64,000 nt of DNA from Spirochaetaceae bacterium (GCA_020632655.1 JACKFD010000016.1:1-64000); one strand, 5' to 3'; shown: positions 37,485 through 47,812, counted from the first letter of the stretch. The notes: generated by a model not told the origin, from the sequence alone. Made by a program: numbers and translations.

Positions 37485-38468
37485 CTAGCGTGCGGCCGGT
37501 CGGAAGAAGGGGATCTTGAAGCCGTCTTCGTCCTCGTGGATCACGGCCTCGACGGCCATCCCGATCGAGACGTCCTCGGGCTTGCAGTCGACGAGGGTCG
37601 AGGCCATCCGCTCGCCCTCCTCGAGGTCCACGATGATCGAGACGATCGGGTACTCGTAGCCGGGGAATTGCGGGTAGTGGATGACCGTGAAGGTATGCAC
37701 GGTCGCCCGTCCCGAGGCGGCGATCGCGTCGAAGCCCTGCGAGCCGCAGGCGTCGCACATGGGGCGCGGGGGATGGCGGAGCTTCTGGCAGCTCGTGCAG
37801 CGCTGGATCGGGATCACGCCGTCCGAGGCGACCTTCTCCCACCACCAGCCGTTGTCGTGCCCCATCGGCGGCTTGATGCGCGAAGGCTTCTGGGCCGTCG
37901 CCTTGCTCTCGCCTTCCTTCGACGCCGCGGCCTGCGCATTCGCGGGCTTGAAGCGCAGCACCCGGAAGCTCATCGAGCCCAGGTCCTCGCCGTCCTGGTT
38001 CTCGAAGGTCGTCTTCGTCGTGATGAAGTAGCCGATGCCGACGCCCGTGGCCTTCTCCTCGGAGATCGAGTCGATCACCGTCAAGGCCTTCACGGTCTCG
38101 CCGAGCCGGAGGTAACGCGTGTAGTTCTCCTCCGTGTTCGTGCCGAGCACGCCCGTGTAGCCGTTGTCGGCGAGGACCTTGTGCAGACGATGCTGCTCGT
38201 TCTTGGGCTCGTCGTAGCCCTCGTGCATGGCCCAGCCTTCCATCACCCAGGCCTGGAGCATGGTCGGCGGCGCCACGATCTCGCCGTGCACGGTCTTCTT
38301 CGCGGCATCCGCGTCGAGATAGGCCGGATGCGTCTCGCCCATGGCGTCGCACCACTGCCGGATCATCGGCTCGTTCACGGGATCGCGACCGACGACGACG
38401 GGGCCGACCGGCTTGCCGACGAAGGCGCGGATCTGCGCTTCGAGGGCCTTCTTCTTCTCGTCACTCAT
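37485..38468 (-). CDS. MaoC-like dehydratase N-terminal / DUF35 OB-fold fusion (ChsH2-like)
   Basis: The 327-residue product has a MaoC-like N-terminal hot-dog domain (residues 15-175, ATYLDADAA-type region and HRLHKVLADNGYTGVLG) without an evident hydratase motif, and a C-terminal DUF35 domain: a zinc ribbon with CTSCQ and CDACG (about 232-255) followed by an OB fold (HTFTVIHYPQFPGYEYP, STLVDCKPEDV). This is the architecture of ChsH2, whose DUF35 half binds Ltp2. AAGGAA precedes ATG 38468. It is first in the three-gene operon. Together the three would hydrate an enoyl-CoA and then cleave it, as in removal of a steroid side-chain fragment. Confidence 0.88.
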   Translation of the reverse strand: MSDEKKKALEAQIRAFVGKPVGPVVVGRDPVNEPMIRQWCDAMGETHPAYLDADAAKKTVHGEIVAPPTMLQAWVMEGWAMHEGYDEPKNEQHRLHKVLADNGYTGVLGTNTEENYTRYLRLGETVKALTVIDSISEEKATGVGIGYFITTKTTFENQDGEDLGSMSFRVLRFKPANAQAAASKEGESKATAQKPSRIKPPMGHDNGWWWEKVASDGVIPIQRCTSCQKLRHPPRPMCDACGSQGFDAIAASGRATVHTFTVIHYPQFPGYEYPIVSIIVDLEEGERMASTLVDCKPEDVSIGMAVEAVIHEDEDGFKIPFFRPAAR

Positions 38469-38668
38469 GGCGTTTCCTTGCTCTGGGTCCGAACGCGGGA
38501 TCGGGCCGCCCGGGCGACCGCCGCGCCCGCGGCCGTGGGCCGCCCGGGACGACGGGTGCGGGCACCCGGACCGCATCGTCGGAGGATCACCCGACGCGCG
38601 GCCGGCGGACGGCCGAGTCTAGCGGGCGCGTCCGCCCCGCGCGCGGCCGGTGGACAGGGCCTTGCGTG

Positions 38669-40390
38669 TCAGGCCCGCGCGCGGCCGACGGGTACGGTCT
38701 GCGTGTCCCGACCGCTGCGCAGCACGGTCCCGGGACGCGCGCCCGTGTCCGCGCCGTCGCGCACGATCTCGACGCCGTTCGCGAAGACGTGCTCGACGCC
38801 CTGCGCCTCGGCGTAGAGGCGACCGGCGCCGCCGGGCAGGTCGTATTTCGTGTACGTCTCGCCGAGTCCGATCTTCTCGGGGTCGAAGACGACGACGTCC
38901 GCGCGCCAGCCCTCCTCGAGCCGTCCCCGCTCGCGCAGGCCGAAGAGCCGCGCGGGCACGTCGGTCAGCTGGTGGATCGCGTCCTCGAGCGAGATCAGCT
39001 TGCGCTTGCGCACGCCCTCGCCGAGCACCTGACTCGAGAAGGCGAAGGTGTCGATCATGTCGAGGTGCGCGCCGGCGTCCGAGGCGCCGATGATCGTGCG
39101 GTCGTCCTTCCAGAGCCGCGCCCGCATCGCCCAGGTCGCGTCGTCGTCGCCCATCGCCGGCGGCATGAAGTAGGTGTGCAGATCGTCCTCGAGGGCGATG
39201 TGGATCAGCGCGTCGAAGGGCCGCATGCCGAGCTCCTTCGCGATGTCGCCGATCGTGCGGCCGCGGTAGCCGGCGAGCTTCTCGTCGCGGACCTGATCGA
39301 CCTTGAAATGCTCCCAGTTCGCGAAGAGCCGCATCGGCGAGTCCGGATGCGAGGCGTCCTTCTCGAGCTGCGCGCGGTTGGCGGGGTCGCGCAGGAAGGC
39401 CATGCGCTCCTCGATCGGCATGCGGAAGAGCGGCGCCCAGCCGTGCAGCGCGTCGAAGACGAAGCCCGCGTGCAGGTTGATCCGGATCGTCATCGGCTGC
39501 GGGACCGTCAACGCCACGACCTCGCCCCCGCGCTCGCGGGCCAGGTCCGTCGCCCGCAGCTGGGCCTCGGTCGTCTCCGGCGCGGCCGCGTTCGCGACCA
39601 GCACGTTCCAGTTGAGCGGCCGCTCGGCGGCGACGGAGAGATCCGCCATGTACTCGGCCGCCTCCTCGCCCCAACCGACACCGGGCAGGAACTCGAGCGA
39701 CGTCCCCTCGAAGTCGCGGACCTGGCGCGCGAGGGTCAGCATCTCCTCCTTCGAAGCGTGTCGCGAGGGAACCGGGTTGCCGTCGTAGTCGTTGTGGGTC
39801 GTCGAGATCGTCGACGAGAAGCCGAGGCCACCCTCCTCGAGGGACTTGCGGAGCAGCGCCACCATCGCGTCGAGCTCCTTCTGCGAAGCCTCGTGCCCGA
39901 CCGCGCGCTCGCCCATCACGACGCGTCGCAGCGCCGAGTGACCGACCATGAAGCCGGCGTTGACCGAGAGCTTCCCGTCGAGCTTGCCGAGGTATTCGCC
40001 GAAGCTCTGCCAGTCCCACGGCACGCCCTCGGCCAGGCTCTCGAGCGGCATGCCCTCGACCCGCGAGAGCATCTTCATCAGGTACTCGCCGGCGTCGGGC
40101 GAGAGGGGCGCGATGCTGAAGCCGCAGTGTCCGGCGAGCACGGTCGTCACGCCGTGATAGGGCGAGGGGCTGAGCGTGCCGTCCCAGAAGGCCTGGGCGT
40201 CGTAGTGGGTGTGCACGTCGACGAAGCCCGGGGCGACGACGCGTCCCGTTGCGTCGATCGTCTCGCGCGCTGCCTCGGTCACGTTCCCGATCGCGACGAT
40301 GCGTCCGTCGCGGATCCCGAGGTCGGCGCGGCGGCCCGGCGCGCCGGTTCCGTCGACGATCGTTCCACCCTTGATCAGTACGTCCAGCAT
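38669..40390 (-). CDS. N-acyl-D-amino-acid deacylase family amidohydrolase
   Basis: The 573-residue product is a full-length amidohydrolase: LDVLIKGGTIVDGTGAPG, DVHTHYDAQAFWDG (metal ligands near residue 60), GHCGFSIAPL near 87 and GASDAGAHLDMID near 455 with the catalytic Asp. It is a clear paralogue of the protein at 27125-28861 with the same HTHYD and SD-GAH motifs. AGGAAGGAG precedes the ATG. The preferred substrate cannot be read; neighbours are acyl-CoA enzymes, suggesting work on amide-linked acyl compounds. Upstream lies a 365-base gene-free stretch. Confidence 0.88.
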   Translation of the reverse strand: MLDVLIKGGTIVDGTGAPGRRADLGIRDGRIVAIGNVTEAARETIDATGRVVAPGFVDVHTHYDAQAFWDGTLSPSPYHGVTTVLAGHCGFSIAPLSPDAGEYLMKMLSRVEGMPLESLAEGVPWDWQSFGEYLGKLDGKLSVNAGFMVGHSALRRVVMGERAVGHEASQKELDAMVALLRKSLEEGGLGFSSTISTTHNDYDGNPVPSRHASKEEMLTLARQVRDFEGTSLEFLPGVGWGEEAAEYMADLSVAAERPLNWNVLVANAAAPETTEAQLRATDLARERGGEVVALTVPQPMTIRINLHAGFVFDALHGWAPLFRMPIEERMAFLRDPANRAQLEKDASHPDSPMRLFANWEHFKVDQVRDEKLAGYRGRTIGDIAKELGMRPFDALIHIALEDDLHTYFMPPAMGDDDATWAMRARLWKDDRTIIGASDAGAHLDMIDTFAFSSQVLGEGVRKRKLISLEDAIHQLTDVPARLFGLRERGRLEEGWRADVVVFDPEKIGLGETYTKYDLPGGAGRLYAEAQGVEHVFANGVEIVRDGADTGARPGTVLRSGRDTQTVPVGRARA

Positions 40391-40755
40391 CGTGGCTCCT
40401 TCCTCGCCGGCCCTCGGGGTCCCGGGTCCGGATTGTGATGGAGGGGATCGGTGCCGCGGCGTCGGCCCATCCGGAACGACGAGCCGCGACCACCGGAAGG
40501 CCCCATTCTGCCACAGTGACGCGCAGGCGCATCGGCTCCGCCGAGGGCCGTGGGACGCGCGAAGCGAGGCGCGCTGAGACCGACCTCACCGGCTCCGCCG
40601 CTCTCGCGCTGCGCCTCGCATGCCGGCCCCCTGCCGTCGACCCACCCCGGACGCGCGACGGCGCAGGACGGCTCCGCCCGCATCGCTCTCGATCCACCGG
40701 CCGCCCGAGGGCCGCCGGCCGCGGGATCGAGCCGATCGACCGAGGTCGATGTCGG
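40391..40755. other. Gene-free stretch with a hairpin abutting the VOC gene stop
   Basis: These 365 bases separate two leftward genes. A hairpin at 40731-40756 (GCCGA/TCGGC outer stem and TCGAC/GTCGA inner stem around CGAG) directly follows the VOC gene's stop codon and may terminate it. The remainder presumably holds the promoter of the amidohydrolase gene, but no clear hexamers were seen and no small gene is supported. Confidence 0.35.
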
Positions 40756-41220
40756 CTAGGCGAGCGGACCGAAGCGCCAGCCCTTCGCGGGGTCGCTGCC
40801 GTTCGCGTACTCCTGGCATTGCACGTCGAACCAGATCGGCAGCAGATGCTTCACGTAGAAGGCATGGGTCGTGTGGTCGCCCGTCACGAGGTCCTCGTAC
40901 TCCTTGATCTGGACGCGGGGATCCTGGGCCTGGGCCTTCTTCGACTTCTCGAGCAGGGCATCGACCTCCTCGCGCGTGTCGTAGAGGAGGCCGAGATGGT
41001 CGTAGCCGGGGCTCTGGATGTGGCTGCGCTGCTCGGTCACGAGGATGAACTGGCTGGTCTCGGGATCGGTTCGGAGCAGCAGACCCGTCTGCCCCAGGAT
41101 CGGCACGTCGAGGGACTCCCAGCCGAAGAGGTCGCCGTAGAAGCGGGCGATCTCGCGGCGGTTCGCCTCGAGCGCGCCGAGCGGCAGGGTGAGCTCCATG
41201 TGGTTGAAGCGGGCAGGCAT
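40756..41220 (-). CDS. VOC (glyoxalase/bleomycin resistance/dioxygenase) superfamily protein
   Basis: The 154-residue product has two beta-alpha-beta-beta-beta halves typical of the vicinal oxygen chelate fold: FNHMELTLPLGALEANRREIARFYGDLFGWE at the start and GYDHLGLLYDTREEVDALL in the middle. His7 and His near residue 75, with acidic residues, may bind a metal. GGAGGA lies 6 nt before the ATG. VOC proteins include glyoxalases, epimerases and ring-cleavage enzymes, so function is open; nearby acyl-CoA genes may suggest a methylmalonyl-CoA-epimerase-like or similar role, without proof. Confidence 0.75.
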   Translation of the reverse strand: MPARFNHMELTLPLGALEANRREIARFYGDLFGWESLDVPILGQTGLLLRTDPETSQFILVTEQRSHIQSPGYDHLGLLYDTREEVDALLEKSKKAQAQDPRVQIKEYEDLVTGDHTTHAFYVKHLLPIWFDVQCQEYANGSDPAKGWRFGPLA

Positions 41221-41618
41221 GGGGAGTCCTCCGACACGTCGATGGGGTCTGGGGATCGCGCACGGGCGGGGTGCGGCGGGCCCGGCGCAGCGGGCGCGAT
41301 CCTAGCACGCAGCGCCCCCGCTCCCGGCGACGGGCAGGCCCCCGGGACGGGCGCCAGGACAGGGGGACACGCAGTCATCGGGCCGACTGGCGCCGGGTGC
41401 CCCGCCTCCCCCGGATGTGATAAAACCGGCCTTCGGAGCCGTCGGATCGACCTGCCCCCATCTCGGTCCTCCCCTGTCCGAGCGCTGAGCGCGGCCGACT
41501 CACGCCCTCGCCTTCGCACGCGGCGCGCGACCGACCGCGAAGGGACCGGGGCCGACCCCGAACGCTTCCCGGCCCGATTCCGAGACCGATCGACAGACCG
41601 ATTGCCAAGGAGGTCCCC
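41221..41618. promoter_or_regulatory. Divergent upstream region of the VOC and DUF35 genes
   Basis: This 398-base gap has no supportable gene. A local AT-rich patch, TGTGATAAAAC (41416-41426), resembles an extended -10 element for the rightward DUF35-thiolase operon, but no good -35 lies upstream of it. AAGGAGG at 41607-41613 is a strong ribosome site 5 nt before the GTG start of the DUF35 gene. Confidence 0.4.
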
Positions 41619-42026
41619 GTGACCGCAGACAAGCCCAGACAGATCCCCTTCGTCGACTACCTCGAGCTCGGCGACTCACCGCATCTCGTCGCCCACGAGT
41701 GCAAGGCCTGCGGCGCGCGCTTCTTCGATCGTCGCAACGCGTGCGCGAGCTGCTCCGGCACGGAGTTCGTGCGCAAGCCCGTCCCGACCGAGGGCGAGCT
41801 GCGCACGTTCACGATCGTCGCCTTCGCCGCCCCGGGCATCCCCGTGCCCTTCGTCTCGGGTGTCATCGACTGCGGCGGCACCAGCGTGCGCGCGAACGTC
41901 GTGAACGTACCGGCGGACCCCGAGCACGTGAAGCTCGGCATGAAGCTCCGCCTCACGACCTTCCCGATCGGGAAGGACGGCGAAGGCGTCGAGGCCATCA
42001 ACTTCGGCTTCGAGCCGGTGGCCTGA
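41619..42026 (+). CDS. DUF35 zinc-ribbon/OB-fold acyl-CoA-associated protein
   Basis: The 135-residue product has a rubredoxin-like zinc ribbon (ECKACGARFFDRRNACASCSG, ligands Cys28, Cys31, Cys42 and Cys45) and an OB fold (GELRTFTIVAFAAPGIPVPFV, DCGGTSVRANVVN). DUF35 proteins bind and support thiolase-fold partners, such as acetoacetyl-CoA thiolase or Ltp-type aldolases. The next gene, 109 nt downstream, encodes an SCP2-type thiolase, its likely partner. The GTG start follows AAGGAGG at the right spacing. Confidence 0.88.
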   Translation: MTADKPRQIPFVDYLELGDSPHLVAHECKACGARFFDRRNACASCSGTEFVRKPVPTEGELRTFTIVAFAAPGIPVPFVSGVIDCGGTSVRANVVNVPADPEHVKLGMKLRLTTFPIGKDGEGVEAINFGFEPVA

Positions 42027-42135
42027 TCGGATTCCGTCTTCCGACGCGACGCGCAGGACGCGGCGTCGCCTCCCGACCCATCGCTCGACCGGAACCGTCG
42101 AGCGCAGAGCGCCCCGGGCGCGAAAGGAACGCAGC

Positions 42136-43344
42136 ATGGCCAGCGACGACGTCTGGATCCTCGGCATCAACATGACGAAGTTCGGCAAGCACAAGGACAA
42201 GGACTACCTCGACCTCGCGAGCGAGGCCGCACTCGCCGCTCTGGCCGACGGTGGGGTCGGCGTGAAGGACATGGGCGTGCTCGCCGCGGGCTGTCTGATG
42301 ATGAGCGCGGCCCCGGTCGCCCAATCGATCCAGAAGCAGATCGGCCAGACGGGCATCCCCGCCTACAACGTCTCGAACGCCTGCGCGACCGGCGCCACGG
42401 CGCTCCGCGTCGCCTACCTGACCGTCAAGTCGGGTGAGGCGGACATGGGCCTCGCGGTCGGCGTCGAGAAGCTCGCCGGTGCGGGTCTGCTCGCGGGCGG
42501 TGCCCGCAAGGCGGACGGCGACGCCTGGGAGCGCTCGGGTCGCTACGGCGCCGTCGCCCCGGTCGACGGCCGGATCGGGACGGAGACGATGCCCGGCGTC
42601 TTCGCCCAGATCGGCATGGAGTACGGCCACAAGTACGGCGGTGCGAACTTCGAGCTCTTCGCGGAGATCTCGCGCAAGAACCACTTCCACTCGACGCTGA
42701 ATCCGCTCGCGGCGTACACGAAGGAGATGACGCTCGAGGAGATCATGGGCGACATCATGATCGCGTATCCGAACACGCGACCGATGTGCTCGGCCAACTG
42801 CGACGGCGCGGCAGCCGCGGTCGTCGTGAGCGAGTCGAAGCTGCGCACGCTCTCGAAGGAGCAGCAGCGCCGCGCCGTGAAGATCTCCGCGTCGATCCTC
42901 ACGAGCGATCCCTACCAGGAGGCGTGCCAGGTCCTGCCGGACGTGAACACCCTCACCCGCATGGCGGCGAAGCAGGCCTACGAGAAGGCGGGCATCGGCC
43001 CCTCCGACCTCGACCTCGTCGAGCTGCACGACTGCTTCGCGACCGCCGAGCTCGTGCACTACGACAACCTGATGCTCTGCGAGGAGGGCGGCGCCGTCGA
43101 CTTCTTCAAGTCCGGCGCGACCTGGCGGACGGGGCGACTGCCCGTGAACGTCTCGGGGGGTCTCGAGTCGAAGGGGCATCCGATCGCCGCGACCGGCATC
43201 GCCAACATCTGGGAGATCTGCCACCACCTCCGAGGCGAAGCCGGCCCGCGGCAGATCGAGGGTGCGAAGGTCGGCCTCGCCCACGTGATCGGCCTCGGCT
43301 CCGCCTGCGGCGTGCACGTGCTCGAGAAGTCGGGCCTGGCGTGA
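42136..43344 (+). CDS. Thiolase family protein (SCP2/lipid-transfer type)
   Basis: The 402-residue product has thiolase hallmarks: the nucleophilic Cys in SNACATGATALR near residue 90, ELHDCFATAE with the conserved His near 295, and GGLESKGHPIAATG with the second catalytic His near 345. Unlike the Ltp2-like protein at 35792-36961, the nucleophile is intact, so true thiolysis or condensation of an acyl-CoA is expected. It is paired with the DUF35 protein upstream. Cytosolic. Two strong hairpins follow the stop. Substrate unknown. Confidence 0.9.
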   Translation: MASDDVWILGINMTKFGKHKDKDYLDLASEAALAALADGGVGVKDMGVLAAGCLMMSAAPVAQSIQKQIGQTGIPAYNVSNACATGATALRVAYLTVKSGEADMGLAVGVEKLAGAGLLAGGARKADGDAWERSGRYGAVAPVDGRIGTETMPGVFAQIGMEYGHKYGGANFELFAEISRKNHFHSTLNPLAAYTKEMTLEEIMGDIMIAYPNTRPMCSANCDGAAAAVVVSESKLRTLSKEQQRRAVKISASILTSDPYQEACQVLPDVNTLTRMAAKQAYEKAGIGPSDLDLVELHDCFATAELVHYDNLMLCEEGGAVDFFKSGATWRTGRLPVNVSGGLESKGHPIAATGIANIWEICHHLRGEAGPRQIEGAKVGLAHVIGLGSACGVHVLEKSGLA

Positions 43345-43350
43345 TCCCGA

Positions 43351-43380
43351 CGGGTCGGGGCACGACGGCACCCCGACCCG
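43351..43380. terminator. Terminator hairpin 1 between convergent thiolase and ABC permease genes
   Basis: A perfect 10-bp stem, CGGGTCGGGG (43351-43360) with CCCCGACCCG (43371-43380) and a 10-nt loop, starts 6 nt after the thiolase stop. It is the first of two hairpins in a 138-base convergent gap. Confidence 0.75.
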
Positions 43381-43391
43381 GATCGATCGCA

Positions 43392-43431
43392 GCGACCACG
43401 CGGGCGGAGACACCGCCGCCCGCGTGGTCGC
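43392..43431. terminator. Terminator hairpin 2, 16-bp perfect stem
   Basis: GCGACCACGCGGGCGG (43392-43407) pairs perfectly with CCGCCCGCGTGGTCGC (43416-43431) around an 8-nt loop. It lies 51 nt from the permease stop and can fold from either strand, so it should end transcripts from both sides. Confidence 0.8.
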
Positions 43432-43482
43432 GCGCAGGCCGTCCACCGTGCGACCGCCCGCGTCGACCCCACGCGACCCGAT

Positions 43483-44694
43483 CTACTCCGCGCGCAACGC
43501 CTCGACCGGCGTGAGCGCCGCCGCCCGCCGAGCCGGCCCGACACCGGACAGCAGACCGGCGAACGCACTCACGACGAGGGCCGCCGCAACGTACTCGAGC
43601 GGTGCACGCGCCGGGAAGGCGGGCAGCACGAGCCGCACGACGCCCGTCGTCGCGAGCCCGAACGCGAGCCCCGCGATCCCGCCCGCCAGCGTGAGCAGGA
43701 CGGCCTCCGTGAGGAAGATCCGCTCGACCTGCCCGGCCGTCGCCCCGAGTGCCCGCATCAGCCCGATCTCCGAGACCCGCTCGCCCACCGAGATCCACAT
43801 CATCGTGAAGATCCCGATCGTCCCGACCAGCAGGGAGATCGCTGCGATCACCGCCACGCCGAGCGTCACGACGTCCATCACCCGTCCGAAGACCGCCAGC
43901 ATCTCGGACTGCGAGATGACCGTGAAGTCCTCCTCACCGCGATGGCGTTCGATCAGGACCTTCTTGACCGCCGCCTCGGCCGCCTCGGTCAGCCCCTCGT
44001 GCGCGAAGAGCACGTCGATCTCCTGCAGCTCTTCGAGATTGAAGAGGCGCATGGCCGTCGCGACCGGGACGTAGGCCGCGTCGTCGATGTCCATCCCGAG
44101 GATCTGACCCTTCGGCTCCATCACGCCGATCACGCGCAGCCGCGCGCCGGCGATCCGCACGAAGCGACCGAGCGCATTCTCCACCCCGAAGAGCTCGCGC
44201 TTGAGCTTCGGCCCCAGGACGGCGACGGAGGCCCCCCTTCGCGGGTCACCGGGCGGCAGGAACTCGCCCTGCCCCACGTCGAATTTGAGCACCTCCGGAA
44301 ACTCCGCGGTCGAGCCGTAGACGAAGACGCTGCGCCCGCGGCCGTTTCCCTCGACCCGCGCCTGCCCCATCGCGACCGGCACGACGGTCTGCAGCAGCGG
44401 CACCCGGGCGAGGGCCTGGGCATCCTCGATCGTGAGCTTCTGGGTCGTGCCGCCGAAGACGCCGGGCATGCCGTGGGTCTCCGTCTTGCCCGGGTTGACC
44501 TGGAGGATGTTCGTCCCGAACTGGGAGAACTCCTGGACGAGGTAGCGCCGCGCCCCCTCACCGAGAGAGGTCAGCAGGATGACCGCCGCGACACCGATCG
44601 CGATCCCGAGCATCGACAGGATCGATCGCAGCGGATGCCCGCGCATCGCACCCGTCGAGAGTCGGAGCAGGTCGACCGCTTCGATCTTCGCCAT
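43483..44694 (-). CDS. MacB/FtsX-type ABC transporter permease
   Basis: The 403-residue product has the MacB permease layout: one N-terminal helix (ILSMLGIAIGVAAVILLTSLGEG), a large periplasmic domain (about residues 45-275, with GVMEPKGQILGMDIDDAAYVP), and three C-terminal helices (VTLGVAVIAAISLLVGTIGI, AVLLTLAGGIAGLAFGLA, YVAAALVVSAFAGLLSG). MacB-like proteins act as mechanotransmitters that drive export through an outer-membrane channel rather than moving substrate across the inner membrane. Last gene of a four-gene operon; a similar permease lies 12 nt upstream, so the pair may form a heterodimer. No outer-membrane TolC gene is nearby. Confidence 0.9.
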   Translation of the reverse strand: MAKIEAVDLLRLSTGAMRGHPLRSILSMLGIAIGVAAVILLTSLGEGARRYLVQEFSQFGTNILQVNPGKTETHGMPGVFGGTTQKLTIEDAQALARVPLLQTVVPVAMGQARVEGNGRGRSVFVYGSTAEFPEVLKFDVGQGEFLPPGDPRRGASVAVLGPKLKRELFGVENALGRFVRIAGARLRVIGVMEPKGQILGMDIDDAAYVPVATAMRLFNLEELQEIDVLFAHEGLTEAAEAAVKKVLIERHRGEEDFTVISQSEMLAVFGRVMDVVTLGVAVIAAISLLVGTIGIFTMMWISVGERVSEIGLMRALGATAGQVERIFLTEAVLLTLAGGIAGLAFGLATTGVVRLVLPAFPARAPLEYVAAALVVSAFAGLLSGVGPARRAAALTPVEALRAE

Positions 44695-44706
44695 CCCGAG
44701 ATCCGC

Positions 44707-45908
44707 CTAACGACTGCGCAGCGCCGCGACGGGGTCGAGCCCCGCGGCGCGCCACGCCGGCAGGACGCCGAAGACGACGCCCGTCGCGAAGGAGAGCCCG
44801 AGCACCGCGCCGATCGCCCAGAGCGGCGTCTGCGCGTCGACCGCGGGATAGAGGAGCCGACCGACATGGACGATCGCCTCGCCGACGAAGAGCCCGAGGA
44901 GCCCGCCCGCCCCGGAGAGCAGCGCGGCCTCGACGAGGAAGACGAGCAGGACCTGCCTGCGGCTGGCACCCACCGCCTTGAGCAGCCCCACCTCCGCCGT
45001 GCGCTCCGAGACCGAGACCAGCATGACGTTCATGATGCCGATGCCGGCGACGGCCAGGCTGATCGAGGCGATGCCCGCGACGACGAGGGTGAGGATGTGC
45101 AGGATCGAGCCGAGGGACTCGATCACGGCGTCCTGGCTGATGCAGGTGAAGTCCTCCTCGTCGTGCCGGTCGACGAGGACCTCCTTCACGCGCTCGATCG
45201 CGGCAGTCGGGTCCGAACGCGGATTGAGCTCGAGGATGATCCGGCTGAGCGAGCTCTTGTTCGCCATGCGCATGGCCGTCGCGGTCGGCACGAAGACCGT
45301 CTCGTCGACCTGCATGCCGAACTGGGTGCCCCGCTCGGCGATCACGCCGATCACGCGCATCCGCCAGCCGCCGACGCGCACGGTCTCGCCGAGGGGGCTC
45401 GCGTTGCCGAAGAGCTCCCGGGCGACCGTATGGCCGAGGACGGCGACGGCGCCGCCGCGGTCGATCTCGGTCTCGGGCAGGAAGCTGCCGTAGGCGATCT
45501 CGTAGCGCTGGAGCCTGGCGAGGGCGGCGGTGGCGCCGATGATCGGGCTCTGGCGACGGCGCTCCTGCTGACTCACGGGTGCGCTCGAGAGGGCGATCGG
45601 CACGGCGGTCTTCACGGCGCGCACCTGGCGTTGGATCGCGAGGGCGTCTTCGAAGGTGAGGTCGTTCGGGACGCCGCCGAAGGCGGCGGGCAGGCCGCCG
45701 GTCGTCTCGTTGCGGCCGGGCGCGACGATGACCAGCGAGCTGCCGAGGCTCCGGAACTGGTCGGTCACGTAGCGCAGCGCGCCCTCCCCGATCGCCGTGA
45801 GCGTCACGACCGCGACGACGCCGATCACGACGCCGACGAGCGAGAGCCCGCTGCGGCGTCGATTCGTCAGGATCGCTCGAAGGGCGAAGCCTGCGAGGTC
45901 GACCGGCT

Positions 45909-45912
<4 letters not shown>
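44707..45912 (-). CDS. MacB/FtsX-type ABC transporter permease
   Basis: The 401-residue product is a paralogue of the following gene: N-terminal helix (GLSLVGVVIGVVAVVTLTAIGEG), periplasmic domain with GVIAERGTQFGMQVDETVFVP, then helices ILTLVVAGIASISLAVAGIGI, LLSGAGGLLGLFVGEAIV and AIGAVLGLSFATGVVFGVLP. The end PAWRAAGLDPVAALRSR is the usual MacB tail. Its ATG overlaps the ATPase stop by 4 nt. With the ATPase and the membrane fusion protein it forms an efflux assembly whose substrate (peptide, lipoprotein, macrolide or siderophore in known systems) is unknown. Confidence 0.9.
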
Positions 45913-46630
<718 letters not shown>

Positions 46631-46634
<4 letters not shown>

Positions 46635-47812
46635 GAAGAGGCTCCGCCGTCGGCGGCATCGACGGCGACGGCGCGCACGCCGTCCTCGATCTCGATCCGA
46701 TCGAGCACCTCGACGACCCGCTCCCCGGGCTCGAGCCCGCTCGTCACCTCCGCGAACTGCCAGTTGCGCAGCCCGAGGTCGACCGAACGCTCGCGCAGTC
46801 GCCCCTCCTCGAGCACGAGCACGGCCCGATCCCGCAGCAGCGCCGAGGTCGGCACGCGCAGCACGTCACGACGGGTCTCGAGCACGACCTCGGCATCGGC
46901 CGACGTGCCCGGCAGCAAGGTCTGCGCGACCTCCGGCGAGTCGACCGAGACCTCGATCTCGAGCGTGCGGTTCTGCGCCTCCTCGTCGAGCACGTAGGGG
47001 GCCACCCGCTCGACCGTGCCTGCGAAGACCTCGCCCGGCCGCGAGTCGACCGTCAGCTTCACCGACTGACCGACCCGGATCCGACCCGAGTCGACCTCGT
47101 CCATGGGTGCACTCACGTAGATCGAGGTCGGATCGATCAGGTCGATGACCGGTGGCGAGGTCAGGAGCGGCGGCGACGGCGTCACCCACTCCCCGACCTC
47201 CACGTTCACCTCCGCGATCACGCCTTCGAAGGGCGCCGTGATCACGGTCTTCGCGAGCTCCGCCTCGGCCGCCGCGAGCTGCGCCTTCGCCCGCGCGAGC
47301 TCCGCGGCGGCCGCCTCGCAGGCGACTCGCGCGGAGTCGTAGGCGTACTCGAGCTCGTCGAGCTGCTCGATCGACGCGAAGTCCCGCTCGGCGAGCCGCC
47401 GCACCCGCGTGAGCTCGCGGTGGGCGTGATCGCGTCGCAGGCAGGCGTCGGTCCGCTGGGAGCCCGCGACCGCCACGCCCTGTCGGGCGAGCTCGAGCTG
47501 GGCCTTGTGGCTGACGTCGGAGAGTCGGACGAGCGCTTCGCCCGCCGCGACGCGGGCGCCTTCGCGATGGGCGATCTCGACGACGCGCCCACCGACCTCC
47601 GACGCGATCCGCGAACGCCGCCTCGCCTCGACCGTCCCTGCCTTCGAGTTCGTGACCGTCGACTCGACGATGCCCGGCTCGACCGCGACGAGGCGCACCT
47701 CGACCGGATCCGGGGCGAAGATCGTGACGCGGAGGATCAGACCGATCGCGACGAGGACCCCGACGACGACGAGTGTCAGGAGCTTGCGCGAGCGAAGGAA
47801 CGCAGGGGGCAT
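46631..47812 (-). CDS. Periplasmic adaptor (membrane fusion) protein, MacA/HlyD-like
   Basis: The 393-residue product has an N-terminal membrane anchor (LLTLVVVGVLVAIGLILRV), a barrel/lipoyl segment (RRSRIASEVGGRVVEIAHREGARVAAGEALVRL), an alpha hairpin about residues 100-190 rich in Ala, Glu and Arg, the second lipoyl half (VITAPFEGVIAEVNVEVGEWV) and beta-barrel domains (VGQSVKLTVDS, VLRVPTSALL). It would bridge the ABC permeases to an outer-membrane exit duct. First gene of the efflux operon; a TATAGA-like -10 lies in the 49-nt gap upstream on this strand. Confidence 0.9.
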
